DNA of 52,356 bases, from NCBI RefSeq assembly GCF_047634355.1, contig NZ_JBLIAL010000017.1; one strand, 5' to 3'. Shown in pieces: positions 24,839 to 33,624 of the stretch; the stretch's first letter is position 1, and each line of letters begins with the position of its first letter. The notes beneath the pieces are model-generated. The model had not been told where the DNA came from and searched no databases. It was given only the letters and a program-made list of their open reading frames with translations. Both the position numbers and the translations under genes were made by a program. Source of the stretch: Porticoccus sp002341315 (lineage in GTDB: Bacteria > Pseudomonadota > Gammaproteobacteria > Pseudomonadales > Porticoccaceae).

Positions 24839-25585
24839 ATGATACTTGCCGAAGCCGCCGCACCACGTCGCGACCAGCGCTACACTCGCCGGCAGCGGTG
24901 GCCACATAACCTCTTGATGGTCGTGGTGGACACCCTGGTCGTTCGGCTATTGTTTCCCGTGGCCGCCGTCGGAGCTGCGGTGATGGCGAATGAGCAGGCG
25001 TGGGGACTGCTAAATCTGGCCAATCTGCCAGTTTGGTTGTCAGTCCTTTTGGGGACGATCGCGCTTGATCTCGCAATCTACTTTCAGCATCGCATCTTTC
25101 ATGCAGTGCCCTGGCTCTGGCGCTTGCATCGTATGCACCATGCGGATTTGGAATTCGACGTAACGACGGGCCTGCGTTTCCATCCTCTGGAAATTGTGCT
25201 CTCCATGGCCATTAAAATCACCGTCGTGGTTGCGCTGGGAGCACCTGCGATTGCGGTACTGATTTTCGAAGTGATTCTCAATGCAACCTCAATGTTCAAC
25301 CACGGAAACGTACGATTGCCTCAAGGGCTGGAGCAAAAGTTGAGACGGTTGGTGGTCACGCCGGATATGCACCGCGTGCATCATTCGATTGTTCCTGAAG
25401 AGACAAATAGCAACTTTGGTTTTAATTTGCCTTGGTGGGACCGGTTTTTTGGCACCTATCGGGATAAACCTGCCGCTGGCCATATTGGAATGGTCATCGG
25501 CATCGAGGATTTTCGAGAGCCGCGGGACCTCCGGTTGGATCAGATGCTGATTCAGCCATTTCGCAGCACCTACCGACGCCCCTGA
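24839..25585 (+). CDS. Fatty acid hydroxylase/sterol desaturase family protein
   Basis: Membrane di-iron oxygenase family. The His clusters are present in order: HRIFH (HX3H), HRMHH (HX2HH) and HRVHH (HX2HH), with hydrophobic segments between. The C-terminus (GFNLPWWDRFFGTYRDKP) is typical. ATG 24839 gives 248 aa, but homologous-looking sequence extends upstream in frame (DHEAVIRLGIFTGILLV), back to an ATA at 24782 placed 8 nt after an AGAGG ribosome site. The original ATG may have mutated to ATA, leaving a protein about 19 residues short. The substrate is unknown. It starts after the dehydrogenase stop with the usual operon spacing. Confidence 0.83.
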   Translation: MILAEAAAPRRDQRYTRRQRWPHNLLMVVVDTLVVRLLFPVAAVGAAVMANEQAWGLLNLANLPVWLSVLLGTIALDLAIYFQHRIFHAVPWLWRLHRMHHADLEFDVTTGLRFHPLEIVLSMAIKITVVVALGAPAIAVLIFEVILNATSMFNHGNVRLPQGLEQKLRRLVVTPDMHRVHHSIVPEETNSNFGFNLPWWDRFFGTYRDKPAAGHIGMVIGIEDFREPRDLRLDQMLIQPFRSTYRRP

Positions 25586-25666
25586 TCATTGTAAGCACTA
25601 TCATCAGGAGTTCTTCATTTAATCGGAAAGACCTCATCATGGGGCACTGATAGAAAAGGTCCGTAC

Positions 25667-28639
25667 ATGAGTGGCCTCCACGAAACCGCCTATCCGCGAT
25701 TGAAGGCGGACGTCTCTGAACAGGAACTGGCGGAAATCTATACACCCACCGCCAAAGAATGTGCCTTTGCCAGAAAGCACGGCCGAACACCGGCTGCTCG
25801 TGGTGCCTTGTTAATTCTCCTGAAAACGGTTCAGCGCTTAGGCTACTTCGTGAATCTCAAAACGGTCCCGCGGCCCATCACAGCGCATATCCTGGCCTGC
25901 GACGACCTTTTACCCGTCCCATTGAGCCAGCTCAGGGAATACGACCGCAATGGTGGCGCCCGTCAGCGGATGTTGGACGCGATTCGTCAACAGGTGGGCA
26001 TCAAGGCGTTTACCGTCGAAGGCAAGGCTATCGTGAGGGACTTGGCGCGTGAAGCGGCAACCACCAAGCAAGATCTGGCGGACATTATCAATGTGGTGAT
26101 CGAAGAGCTGGTGCGCCAGCGTTTTGAACTGCCGGGTTTTTCAACGCTGCAACGGTCCGCGCGTCAGGCTCGCAGCACGGTTAATACAGGTTACTTTCGG
26201 ACGCTCAGTGCGGGTTTGACGGCGCAGCAAAAACAGGAATTTGACCGGCTGCTGCAAGTGCCAGACGATTCATCTCATACCAGTTGGCATAAACTGAAAC
26301 AGGAACCCAAAAAGCCGACCAATACGGAAGTGAAGAAGTATCTTCAGCACCTGGAATGGCTTCAGGGCTGGTGTCAACGATTGCCCGCTGTTGATCACAT
26401 TCCAGCCGCCAAGTATCACCACTTCATACTGGAAGCACGAGCGCTTGGCGCGGCCAACATCAAGGCTATGCAAAGCACCAAACGCTATGCCTTGATGATT
26501 CTGTTGGTCCATGCCCAATTGCGTCGCGCAATGGACGATGCCGTCGACATTTTTGTCCGCAAGATGCGCAACATCAAGACTAAGGCGGAAGCCAACCTGA
26601 ACCAGTATCATCTGGATCACATGAAACGGATGGACAAACTGGTCGCTCAACTGCGTGACGTGCTGACCGCCGTTCAGGAAGCGCCGACGGATTCCGAGCG
26701 AGGTGCCCGAGTGGCGGCTGCCATCCAGAGCGACCCTGATGAATTACTGGCCGAGTGTGAGGAACACATGGCCTATGCTGGCAATAACTTCATCCCGTTT
26801 ATGCTGCAACCCTATCGCCCGTTACGCCCCCTGCTATTCAATTGCCTTGAACTACTGGATCTGACGGCAACCAGCCACGATCAATCCTTGATTGAGGCGA
26901 TTGCGACTCTGAAAAAGCACCGGCACAGCCGCAAGGAATGCCTTGTGCTCAGCACTCAACCCGTCGACGTGTCCTGGCTACCGGAGCGTTGGCGCCGTCT
27001 CATATTGGGGTCCGGGTCAAGCCAGCTACTGCCCGGTATGGTCTACCGGAAGTATTTCGAGCTGGGCGTACTAACGCAGGTGAAGCGTGAACTGATTTCC
27101 GGCGATCTCGCGGTCGCGAATAGCGACCAGTACAGCGACTACCGCGATCAGCTCGTGGATTGGAGTGTCTATGATGCCCAAATAGCGGACTACAGTGCGA
27201 TGGTTGATATCGCATCCGACCCAGCCGCTTTTGTGGCGCAGGCCCGCTCACGCTTGAGCGAAACGGCGGACCGCATTGACCGTAACTTCCCGGAGAATGA
27301 ATACGCCGTCTTCAATGGTGAAGAGCTGGTGATCCGGAAGCACCGTCGCACAGCGCCTCCCGATGGGCTGGCCGAAATTGACAAACAGTTATCCCAGAAT
27401 TTGCCCGAAAAGAATATTCTCGACATCCTGGTGGAAGCCGAAAAATGGCTGGGGCTCCACAAACGCTTTGGACCACTTTCCGGTTTTGAGAGCAAGCTGG
27501 AAGACCCACGTACCCGCTTTGTTTCGACCTTGTTTTGCTATGGCTGCAATCTCGGGCCAACTCAGACCGCCCGATCCATCACGACACTTAATCGCCGGCA
27601 GGTGTCCTGGCTCAACCTGCGGCACGTCACCGAAGAGCGCTTGGAGCAGGCCATTGTGCAGGTTATCAATGCCTACAACCGCTACCGGCTGCCGCGACAC
27701 TGGGGAACTGGCCAGCGGGCTGCCGCCGATGGCACAAAATGGAATCTGTACGAACAGAATCTGCTATCGGAATACCACATACGGTACGGTGGCTACGGCG
27801 GGGTGGGCTACTACCACGTCTCCGACAAATACATCGCGCTGTTCAGCCACTTCATCCCTTGCGGCGTTTATGAGGCCATTTACATCCTTGACGGGCTGAT
27901 CAAAAACGATTCCGATATCCAGCCTGACACCTTGCATGGCGATACTCAGGCGCAAAGTGCGCCCGTCTTCGGGTTGGCTTACCTGCTGGGTATCAACCTG
28001 ATGCCCCGCATCCGGAATCTGAAGCAGCTGGTGTTCTACAAGCCTGACAAACGCCAACGGTATGAGCACATCAATGCCTTGTTCAGCGAAACCATTAACT
28101 GGCAACTGATCGAAACCCATGTGCCCGACATGCTCCGGGTGGCGCTATCGATAAAGGCAGGGAAAATAGCACCGTCCACGGTATTGCGACGTTTAGGTAC
28201 CGCAAGCCTCAAGAATAAACTCTACTTTGCTTTCCGGGAACTGGGGCGGGTAGTTCGGACAACCTTTCTTCTGGACTACATTGGCAGCGTGGAGTTGCGG
28301 CGAACCATTCATGCGGAGACGAACAAAACGGAGGAGTTCAACCAGTTCGTAAAATGGCTATTTTTCGGCGGCGAGGGGGTGATCGCCGAGAATATCCGCC
28401 ACGAGCAACGGAAGGTGATCAAATATAACCACTTGGTGGCCAACCTGGTCATTCTTCACAATGTGGAGTCGATGACGTTAACCCTTAAAGATCTCAAGGA
28501 TCGCGGCCATCATATTGATCACGATATTCTCAAAGGATTGGCCCCATACCGCACGGACCATATCAACCGATTTGGCGATTATACGCTTGATTTTGAACGG
28601 CAGGTTTCACCCATGAGCTACAACGCCAAAATAATTTAA
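25667..28639 (+). CDS. tnpA: Tn3-family transposase TnpA
   Basis: 990 aa. The DDE catalytic residues are visible at D688 (AAADGTKWN), D759 (HGDTQAQS) and E889 (NKTEEFN), almost the same numbers as in Tn3 TnpA. The N-terminal DUF4158-type DNA-binding region starts LSEQEL-like (SEQELAEIYTPTAKE). It binds the terminal inverted repeats and makes cointegrates by replicative transposition. It is full length, reads towards the right end and stops 20 nt before the right inverted repeat. By its N-terminal region it looks closer to Tn4651-type transposases than to Tn21, but this was not tested. Confidence 0.96.
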   Translation: MSGLHETAYPRLKADVSEQELAEIYTPTAKECAFARKHGRTPAARGALLILLKTVQRLGYFVNLKTVPRPITAHILACDDLLPVPLSQLREYDRNGGARQRMLDAIRQQVGIKAFTVEGKAIVRDLAREAATTKQDLADIINVVIEELVRQRFELPGFSTLQRSARQARSTVNTGYFRTLSAGLTAQQKQEFDRLLQVPDDSSHTSWHKLKQEPKKPTNTEVKKYLQHLEWLQGWCQRLPAVDHIPAAKYHHFILEARALGAANIKAMQSTKRYALMILLVHAQLRRAMDDAVDIFVRKMRNIKTKAEANLNQYHLDHMKRMDKLVAQLRDVLTAVQEAPTDSERGARVAAAIQSDPDELLAECEEHMAYAGNNFIPFMLQPYRPLRPLLFNCLELLDLTATSHDQSLIEAIATLKKHRHSRKECLVLSTQPVDVSWLPERWRRLILGSGSSQLLPGMVYRKYFELGVLTQVKRELISGDLAVANSDQYSDYRDQLVDWSVYDAQIADYSAMVDIASDPAAFVAQARSRLSETADRIDRNFPENEYAVFNGEELVIRKHRRTAPPDGLAEIDKQLSQNLPEKNILDILVEAEKWLGLHKRFGPLSGFESKLEDPRTRFVSTLFCYGCNLGPTQTARSITTLNRRQVSWLNLRHVTEERLEQAIVQVINAYNRYRLPRHWGTGQRAAADGTKWNLYEQNLLSEYHIRYGGYGGVGYYHVSDKYIALFSHFIPCGVYEAIYILDGLIKNDSDIQPDTLHGDTQAQSAPVFGLAYLLGINLMPRIRNLKQLVFYKPDKRQRYEHINALFSETINWQLIETHVPDMLRVALSIKAGKIAPSTVLRRLGTASLKNKLYFAFRELGRVVRTTFLLDYIGSVELRRTIHAETNKTEEFNQFVKWLFFGGEGVIAENIRHEQRKVIKYNHLVANLVILHNVESMTLTLKDLKDRGHHIDHDILKGLAPYRTDHINRFGDYTLDFERQVSPMSYNAKII

Positions 28640-28659
28640 ATACAATAGGTTAAGGCACA

Positions 28660-28695
28660 TTTTGGAGGATTTCGTCAGAATCGTTGCCGACCCTC
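28660..28695 (-). repeat. Right terminal inverted repeat (IRR)
   Basis: Exact 36-bp reverse complement of the left end at 15420-15455, read inward on the minus strand. Confidence 0.96.
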
Positions 28696-28700
28696 AGATT
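28696..28700 (+). repeat. Target-site duplication, right copy
   Basis: AGATT, the same as 15415-15419. Confidence 0.95.
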
Positions 28701-28759
28701 GGTACATGTCAGCACAACCGGCGATAAAATCACGATTAAAGCGCAACAAGGAAGATCCC

Positions 28760-29005
28760 ATGCTGGTATACAAGGTAGTAACTGCAAAGAAAGGGTTTGT
28801 CGAACTGGAAAAGGAAGTCTCATTGCTATTGAACAAGGGCTGGAGGCCCGTAGGCGGCGTAGCGTTCAATAACGGGTATCCGTACCAGGCAATGGTTGGC
28901 AAAAAGGTAACGACCAACCAGAGTGATAAAGTACAGGAATCAGAGATAGCCCCCCTTCCCCATGGCGCGGTCGACGCCATGAAAAAAATAGATTCACTAA
29001 CATGA
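28760..29005 (+). CDS. DUF1737 domain protein
   Basis: An 81-aa protein whose first half, MLVYKVVTAKKGFVELEKEV followed by LLLNKGWRPVGGVAFNNG, is a DUF1737 domain. The ribosome site AAGGAAG precedes the ATG at 28760; an in-frame ATG at 28706 without one is less likely. The function is unknown. The transposon landed 59 bp upstream of this start, so its promoter may have been cut off, leaving any expression to come from the transposon or a new promoter. Confidence 0.78.
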   Translation: MLVYKVVTAKKGFVELEKEVSLLLNKGWRPVGGVAFNNGYPYQAMVGKKVTTNQSDKVQESEIAPLPHGAVDAMKKIDSLT

Positions 29006-29059
29006 AGATTGAAAAACGCCGAGGTGACGCCTGCAGACTGGATTAGAGGTCCAACCAGT

Positions 29060-29097
29060 GGGGATCGGTACCGATTATTCGAGACACCCCGATCCCC
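29060..29097. terminator. Hairpin between DUF1737 gene and gor
   Basis: A perfect 9-bp stem GGGGATCGG (29060-29068) and CCGATCCCC (29089-29097) with a 20-nt loop. It lies between two convergent genes and could act as a terminator, but no clear U-run follows on either strand. Confidence 0.4.
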
Positions 29098-29172
29098 CTT
29101 AAAATATGATCCTGTTGGAAAGAGTAGCACTGCAAAGGTGGTATAAGCCGCTACAGAATCCTTTTTTCTAGG

Positions 29173-30522
29173 TCACATCCGCATGGTCACAAATTCTTCA
29201 GCCGCTGTTGGATGAATACCTATTGTGGCATCAAAATCTGCTTTGGTGGCACCCATTTTTACAGCAATCGCGATTCCCTGGATGATTTCACCCGCACCCT
29301 CACCCACCATGTGACAACCAACCACCCTGTCGTTGTCATTGACAACTATCAGCTTCATAAAGACTTTCCCGTCTCCGCCGCCCAGTGTCTCTTTCATCGC
29401 TCTGAATCTACTGCGATAAATGCGAATGTTATCGCCGTATTGCCCCCTGGCCTGCTCTTCAGTCAACCCGACAGATGCCGTATTGGGTTGACTGAATACG
29501 GCTGTGGGTATATTTGTATAATCAATCGTCGTGGGGACACCGGTGACAAGAGTTTTAGTCAGTGCCATACCCTCGTTAATGGCGACGGGCGTTAATTCAA
29601 CTCGACCAATGACATCACCAATGGCATAGATTGACGGTTCTGCTGTCTGGAAATAATCATCTACAATGATCGCACCATTGGAGCGGGTTTCAATGCTTGT
29701 ATTCTCAAGGCCAAGTCCGTCAATGTTTGGGCGGCGGCCTGTCGCATACATCACAAGGTCTGCTTCAATGCTGTCGCCATTATTGAGGGCTGCCCTGAAA
29801 AGACCACTATCCATTTTTTCTATAGCCTCGATACCAGTTGAAAAATGAAGTCTAACCCCCTGTTTTTCAACCTCTTCTTTTAGAACCTCACGCACATCCT
29901 GATCGAAACCACGAAGAAACAGGTCACCCCGATACAACAAGTGAGTATCAACGCCGAGCCCATTGAATATCCCGGCAAATTCAATGGCGATATAGCCGCC
30001 ACCCACGATCACTATGCGGTCCGGGAGGCTATCCAGATAAAAAGCTTCGTTGGATGTAATGGCGTATTCTTTACCGGGAAAGTCCGGCACAAAGGGCGTA
30101 CCCCCTGTGGCAATCAATATTTTTTTGCACCGGTAAACCTGATCATTTACTTCAACACTATCTGGACCGAGGATTTTGGCCCAACCCTCAACCAGCTCCA
30201 CGCCGGCCTTATCAAGTAAGTTGCCGTAGATATCATTAAGCCGCTGGATTTCACGATTTTTATTGTCCCGAAGTGTTGGCCAGTCGAAACTTGATTCACC
30301 CACCTGCCAACCGAAACCTTTGGCAGTACGAAATTCTTCGCGGAACGACGAGGCATACACGAAAAGTTTTTTGGGAACACAGCCGACATTGACACAGGTT
30401 CCACCAAGATACTGTGATTCGGCCACCATGACTCGCAGGCCCTGCTGGGCGCACATGCGTGCTGTTCTTACTCCGCCAGAACCAGCACCAATCACAAACA
30501 GGTCAACATCATGGTCAGCCAT
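29173..30522 (-). CDS. gor: Glutathione-disulfide reductase
   Basis: NADPH-dependent FAD enzyme keeping glutathione reduced. 449 aa. The FAD motif is VIGAGSGGVRTARM, the redox disulfide is in GGTCVNVGCVPKKLFVYAS (the KK and following residues are the GR type, not lipoamide dehydrogenase), and the C-terminal catalytic His is in IGIHPTAAEEFV. It is separated by 21 nt from cysG and reads in the same direction, so it may be the last gene of the ftsK-to-cysG run. Confidence 0.94.
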   Translation of the reverse strand: MADHDVDLFVIGAGSGGVRTARMCAQQGLRVMVAESQYLGGTCVNVGCVPKKLFVYASSFREEFRTAKGFGWQVGESSFDWPTLRDNKNREIQRLNDIYGNLLDKAGVELVEGWAKILGPDSVEVNDQVYRCKKILIATGGTPFVPDFPGKEYAITSNEAFYLDSLPDRIVIVGGGYIAIEFAGIFNGLGVDTHLLYRGDLFLRGFDQDVREVLKEEVEKQGVRLHFSTGIEAIEKMDSGLFRAALNNGDSIEADLVMYATGRRPNIDGLGLENTSIETRSNGAIIVDDYFQTAEPSIYAIGDVIGRVELTPVAINEGMALTKTLVTGVPTTIDYTNIPTAVFSQPNTASVGLTEEQARGQYGDNIRIYRSRFRAMKETLGGGDGKVFMKLIVVNDNDRVVGCHMVGEGAGEIIQGIAIAVKMGATKADFDATIGIHPTAAEEFVTMRM

Positions 30523-30543
30523 GATTTCTCCTCAATTTCAGGT

Positions 30544-31923
30544 TTATTGCTTAAACCAGGACAACTTCTCGTGAAGTTTGACCACATCACCCACAATGAT
30601 CAAGGTGGGGGCCTTGGCCTTGGCTTCGCGCACTATATCCGGCAAGGTTTTTAGGTCGCCAATAAATACCCGCTGATTGACGGTTGTGCCCTTTTCTATC
30701 AAAGCCGCCGGTGTAGTTGGCGTTTTCCCGCGCCGAATTAACTCCCGGCAAATACTCTCCAGCCCACTGAGCCCCATGTAAAACACCAGGGTCTGATTGG
30801 CTGCAACAAGATCCTGCCAGTTCAAATCCAGTGAATTATCTTTCAGGTGGCCTGTTATGAAACGAACTGATTGGGCGTAGTCCCGGTGGGTCAGGGGTAT
30901 GCCTGCATAGCTGGCACAACCGGAAGCGGCTGTTATACCTGGCACCACCTGGAAAGGGATCCCGCGTTCTGCAAGGTGTGAAATTTCTTCACCACCACGG
31001 CCAAAAATAAAAGGGTCGCCACCTTTCAGACGTAAAACACGTTTGCCCTGCAGGGCATATTCAGCAAGCTTTTCATTGATATTATCTTGGGTGACCGGGT
31101 GGTCTCCGGCGGTTTTTCCCACATAGACCAATTCTGCATCGCGGCGCACCAGCGCCAACACTTCCTTTGAAACCAACCGGTCATAAAGGACGATATCCGC
31201 CTTTTGCATCAAGCGCAGTGCACGAAATGTCAGGAGATCGGGATCGCCCGGCCCGCCTCCAACCAGATAAACTTCTCCGAGCTTTTTTGAAGCGGGGTTA
31301 GCTAGTTTCTGCTGAATGCGACTTTCCGCTTCATCCAGTTTTTCTGCATAAACCAACTCGGCAATATCACCTTCAAAAACTTCTTCCCAGAAAGCTTTAC
31401 GGGAAAGCCCGTCATTGATTTTGCGCTTAACATGATCACGATATTTCCCAGCTATCGCAGCAAGCTTGCCATAACCGGCAGGGATTGATGATTCCAGCCG
31501 GGTACGAAGCATTCTCGCTAATACTGGCGCGGTACCGGCACTGCTGATAGCAATTTGTACTGGCGATCGATCAACGATGGAGGGAAAAATGACACTGCAC
31601 AGCTCGGGGTTGTCTACCACGTTGACAGGAATATTCCTGGCCTGGGCGAGCTCTGAGACACGCCGGTTAACCGCTGTGTCATTCGTGGCCGCAACCACCA
31701 GGACAGCCCCGTTGAGATCAGCATCCTCAAACTCACGATTTACAAGTGTCAGGCCAGATTCGTGAGCCAGTTTTTGAATGGATGAGTTAATCTCTGGCGC
31801 AATCACCTCAATAGCCGCACCAACAGCCATTAACTGGCGGAGTTTTCGCAGGGCTATTTCGCCGCCGCCAACCATGACGCAGCGTCTATCGCGAAGATTA
31901 TGAAATAACGGCAACAGATCCAT
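30544..31923 (-). CDS. cysG: Sirohaem synthase CysG
   Basis: Trifunctional enzyme making sirohaem for sulfite and nitrite reductases. 459 aa from MDLLPLF at 31923; a longer in-frame start upstream overlaps serS and is rejected. The N-terminal dehydrogenase/ferrochelatase part has CVMVGGGEIALRKLRQL. The C-terminal uroporphyrinogen methyltransferase part has EVYLVGGGPGDPDLLTFRAL and LRLKGGDPFIFGRGGEE. This two-part layout with both active regions is the full CysG, not the single-domain CobA. Confidence 0.95.
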   Translation of the reverse strand: MDLLPLFHNLRDRRCVMVGGGEIALRKLRQLMAVGAAIEVIAPEINSSIQKLAHESGLTLVNREFEDADLNGAVLVVAATNDTAVNRRVSELAQARNIPVNVVDNPELCSVIFPSIVDRSPVQIAISSAGTAPVLARMLRTRLESSIPAGYGKLAAIAGKYRDHVKRKINDGLSRKAFWEEVFEGDIAELVYAEKLDEAESRIQQKLANPASKKLGEVYLVGGGPGDPDLLTFRALRLMQKADIVLYDRLVSKEVLALVRRDAELVYVGKTAGDHPVTQDNINEKLAEYALQGKRVLRLKGGDPFIFGRGGEEISHLAERGIPFQVVPGITAASGCASYAGIPLTHRDYAQSVRFITGHLKDNSLDLNWQDLVAANQTLVFYMGLSGLESICRELIRRGKTPTTPAALIEKGTTVNQRVFIGDLKTLPDIVREAKAKAPTLIIVGDVVKLHEKLSWFKQ

Positions 31924-31951
31924 CGTTAAACTCTGGCTCAATGGCGCCCAA

Positions 31952-33238
31952 TCAGCCAATGCTGATCTGGTCACCCATATAGGGCTGTAGCACCTGTGGA
32001 ATAGTGATGGAGCCATCTGACTGCTGGTAATTTTCCATCACGGCGAGCAACGTGCGGCCCACAGCCAATGCAGAGCCGTTCAGGGTATGTAGCAATTCCG
32101 GTTTGCCGGTCTCCGGATTGCGCCAGCGGGCTTGCATCCGGCGGGCCTGAAAATCACGAAAGTTACTACAGGATGAGATTTCGCGGTAACGCTGCTGGGA
32201 TGGCAGCCATACCTCGATATCATAGGTGCGAGCGGCAGAAAACCCCAGGTCGCCACCACAGAGGATAATGGTTCGGTATGGAAGCTCCAGCTTCTGCAAT
32301 ATTAGCTCTGCGTGGCCGGTCAGTTGCTCCAGTGTTTCGGTGGATTTTTCCGGATGGACAAACTGAACCAGCTCTACTTTTTCAAATTGGTGCTGACGTA
32401 TCATGCCGCGCGTATCCTTGCCATAACTGCCGGCTTCGCTACGAAAACAGGGGCTGTGGCAGGCAAATTTTACCGGCAATTGAGTCGCATCGAGAATGGC
32501 ATCGCGAAAGACATTGGTGACGGGAACTTCGGCCGTCGGGATCAGATAAAGGTCGCGATCGTCAGTTAACTTAAAAAGGTCCTCTTCAAATTTCGGCAAC
32601 TGCCCTGTACCAAACAACGACTCGCTGTTGACGATATACGGCACATTGATTTCCTGGTAGCCGTGCTCGAGCGTATGTGTATCCAGCATGAACTGGATCA
32701 GTGCGCGATGTAACCGGGCAATATCCCCTCGCATAACGGAAAACCGAGAACCGGTAATCTTGGTGGCTGTTTCAAAGTCAAGGAGCCCACAACGCTCACC
32801 AAGGTCCACATGATCCCGCACGTCAAAATCAAAAGTTCTGGGTTCGCCCCAGCGACGAACCTCTACGTTATCCTCTTCGGACTTGCCTGAAGGGACTTCC
32901 TTATCGGGGATATTGGGCACATTGCGCAAATAATCATCCAATTGGCACTGAACGGCGTCGAGCGCATCGTCAGCTTTCAAGGCAGCAATTTTTAACGCCT
33001 CGCCCTTCTCTTTGAGAGGTGCAATATCGTCACCTCGCGCCTTGGCCTCGCCAATCGCCTTACCCATGGATTTTGCGTAAGCATTTCGTTCGGCCTGCAG
33101 TGATTGGGCTTTCTCCAGAAGGTCACGACGCAGTGCCCCCAGTTGATTGAGTTTTTCGACATCGAGAGTGAAACCCTTTACTGCCAGGGCAGCGGCCACA
33201 ATTTCCGGTTGAGAGCGAACGTATTTGGGATCCAGCAT
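31952..33238 (-). CDS. serS: Seryl-tRNA synthetase
   Basis: Class II synthetase charging tRNA-Ser and tRNA-Sec. 428 aa from MLDPKYVRSQPEIV at 33238; the longer in-frame ORF running into crcB is rejected. The N-terminal tRNA-binding coiled coil spans residues about 30-110. Class II motif 2 (FRSEAGSYGKDTRGMIRQHQ) and motif 3 (LNGSALAVGRTLLAVMENYQ) are present. It sits in the conserved lolA-rarA-crcB-serS-cysG run. Confidence 0.96.
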   Translation of the reverse strand: MLDPKYVRSQPEIVAAALAVKGFTLDVEKLNQLGALRRDLLEKAQSLQAERNAYAKSMGKAIGEAKARGDDIAPLKEKGEALKIAALKADDALDAVQCQLDDYLRNVPNIPDKEVPSGKSEEDNVEVRRWGEPRTFDFDVRDHVDLGERCGLLDFETATKITGSRFSVMRGDIARLHRALIQFMLDTHTLEHGYQEINVPYIVNSESLFGTGQLPKFEEDLFKLTDDRDLYLIPTAEVPVTNVFRDAILDATQLPVKFACHSPCFRSEAGSYGKDTRGMIRQHQFEKVELVQFVHPEKSTETLEQLTGHAELILQKLELPYRTIILCGGDLGFSAARTYDIEVWLPSQQRYREISSCSNFRDFQARRMQARWRNPETGKPELLHTLNGSALAVGRTLLAVMENYQQSDGSITIPQVLQPYMGDQISIG

Positions 33239-33252
33239 GGGGAGGGAAAGTC

Positions 33253-33624
33253 CTAAAGCAAACGAGTCAGCACAATGGCAACCAGGGTTCCGGAGAGGCA
33301 TAGGACCAGACTCAGGAAAACATAGGCGCCAGCCAGCGCAAGGTGGCCATTTTGCCACAAAGCGAGCGTATCAAGCGAGAAGGCTGAGAAAGTCGTGAAT
33401 GCACCGATAAAACCCACCATCAACAGATCCCTTAATGCGGCGGGCAGTATGCCACGCTCTATGATGAGTACGTAAAAAACACCCATCAATACAGAACCTG
33501 CCACATTAACGAGCAAGGTGCCGAGGGGAAAACGGTTACCGAACAGCGAAAAGACCAGCGAATTCACACCAAAGCGGGCCATTGCCCCCAGCGCGCCGCC
33601 AGTCGCAACCACTAGCCATTGCAT
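33253..33624 (-). CDS. crcB: Fluoride exporter CrcB (Fluc)
   Basis: A small dual-topology fluoride channel of 123 aa with four hydrophobic segments. Conserved GGALGAMARFGVN (start) and GFIGAFTTFSAFSLDTL (phenylalanine/threonine filter) are present. The ATG at 33624 overlaps the rarA stop by 1 nt (TGATG); a TTG one codon upstream is possible. It is commonly found between rarA and serS in Pseudomonas. No fluoride riboswitch was seen, as there is no leader. Confidence 0.93.
   Translation of the reverse strand: MQWLVVATGGALGAMARFGVNSLVFSLFGNRFPLGTLLVNVAGSVLMGVFYVLIIERGILPAALRDLLMVGFIGAFTTFSAFSLDTLALWQNGHLALAGAYVFLSLVLCLSGTLVAIVLTRLL

Larger units (their letters stand above)
15420..28695 (+). mobile_element. 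Complete Tn3-family mercury-resistance transposon (13,276 bp)
   Basis: Bounded by identical 36-bp inverted repeats (15420-15455 and 28660-28695) and a perfect AGATT duplication. It encodes a full-length Tn3-type transposase next to the right end. The resolution system is gone except for a TnpT/KfrA-like coiled-coil fragment. Cargo in order: DUF1232 protein, decayed mer module A, Sel1-repeat protein, mer module B (R-T-P-F*-A-B-D-E*), group III globin, glutamate dehydrogenase*, fatty acid hydroxylase (* = frameshifted). Base composition of the mer B cargo looks more GC-rich than the flanks. Intact ends and transposase suggest the element may still move, with cointegrates resolved by host recombination or a resolvase supplied in trans (inference). 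Confidence 0.96.
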
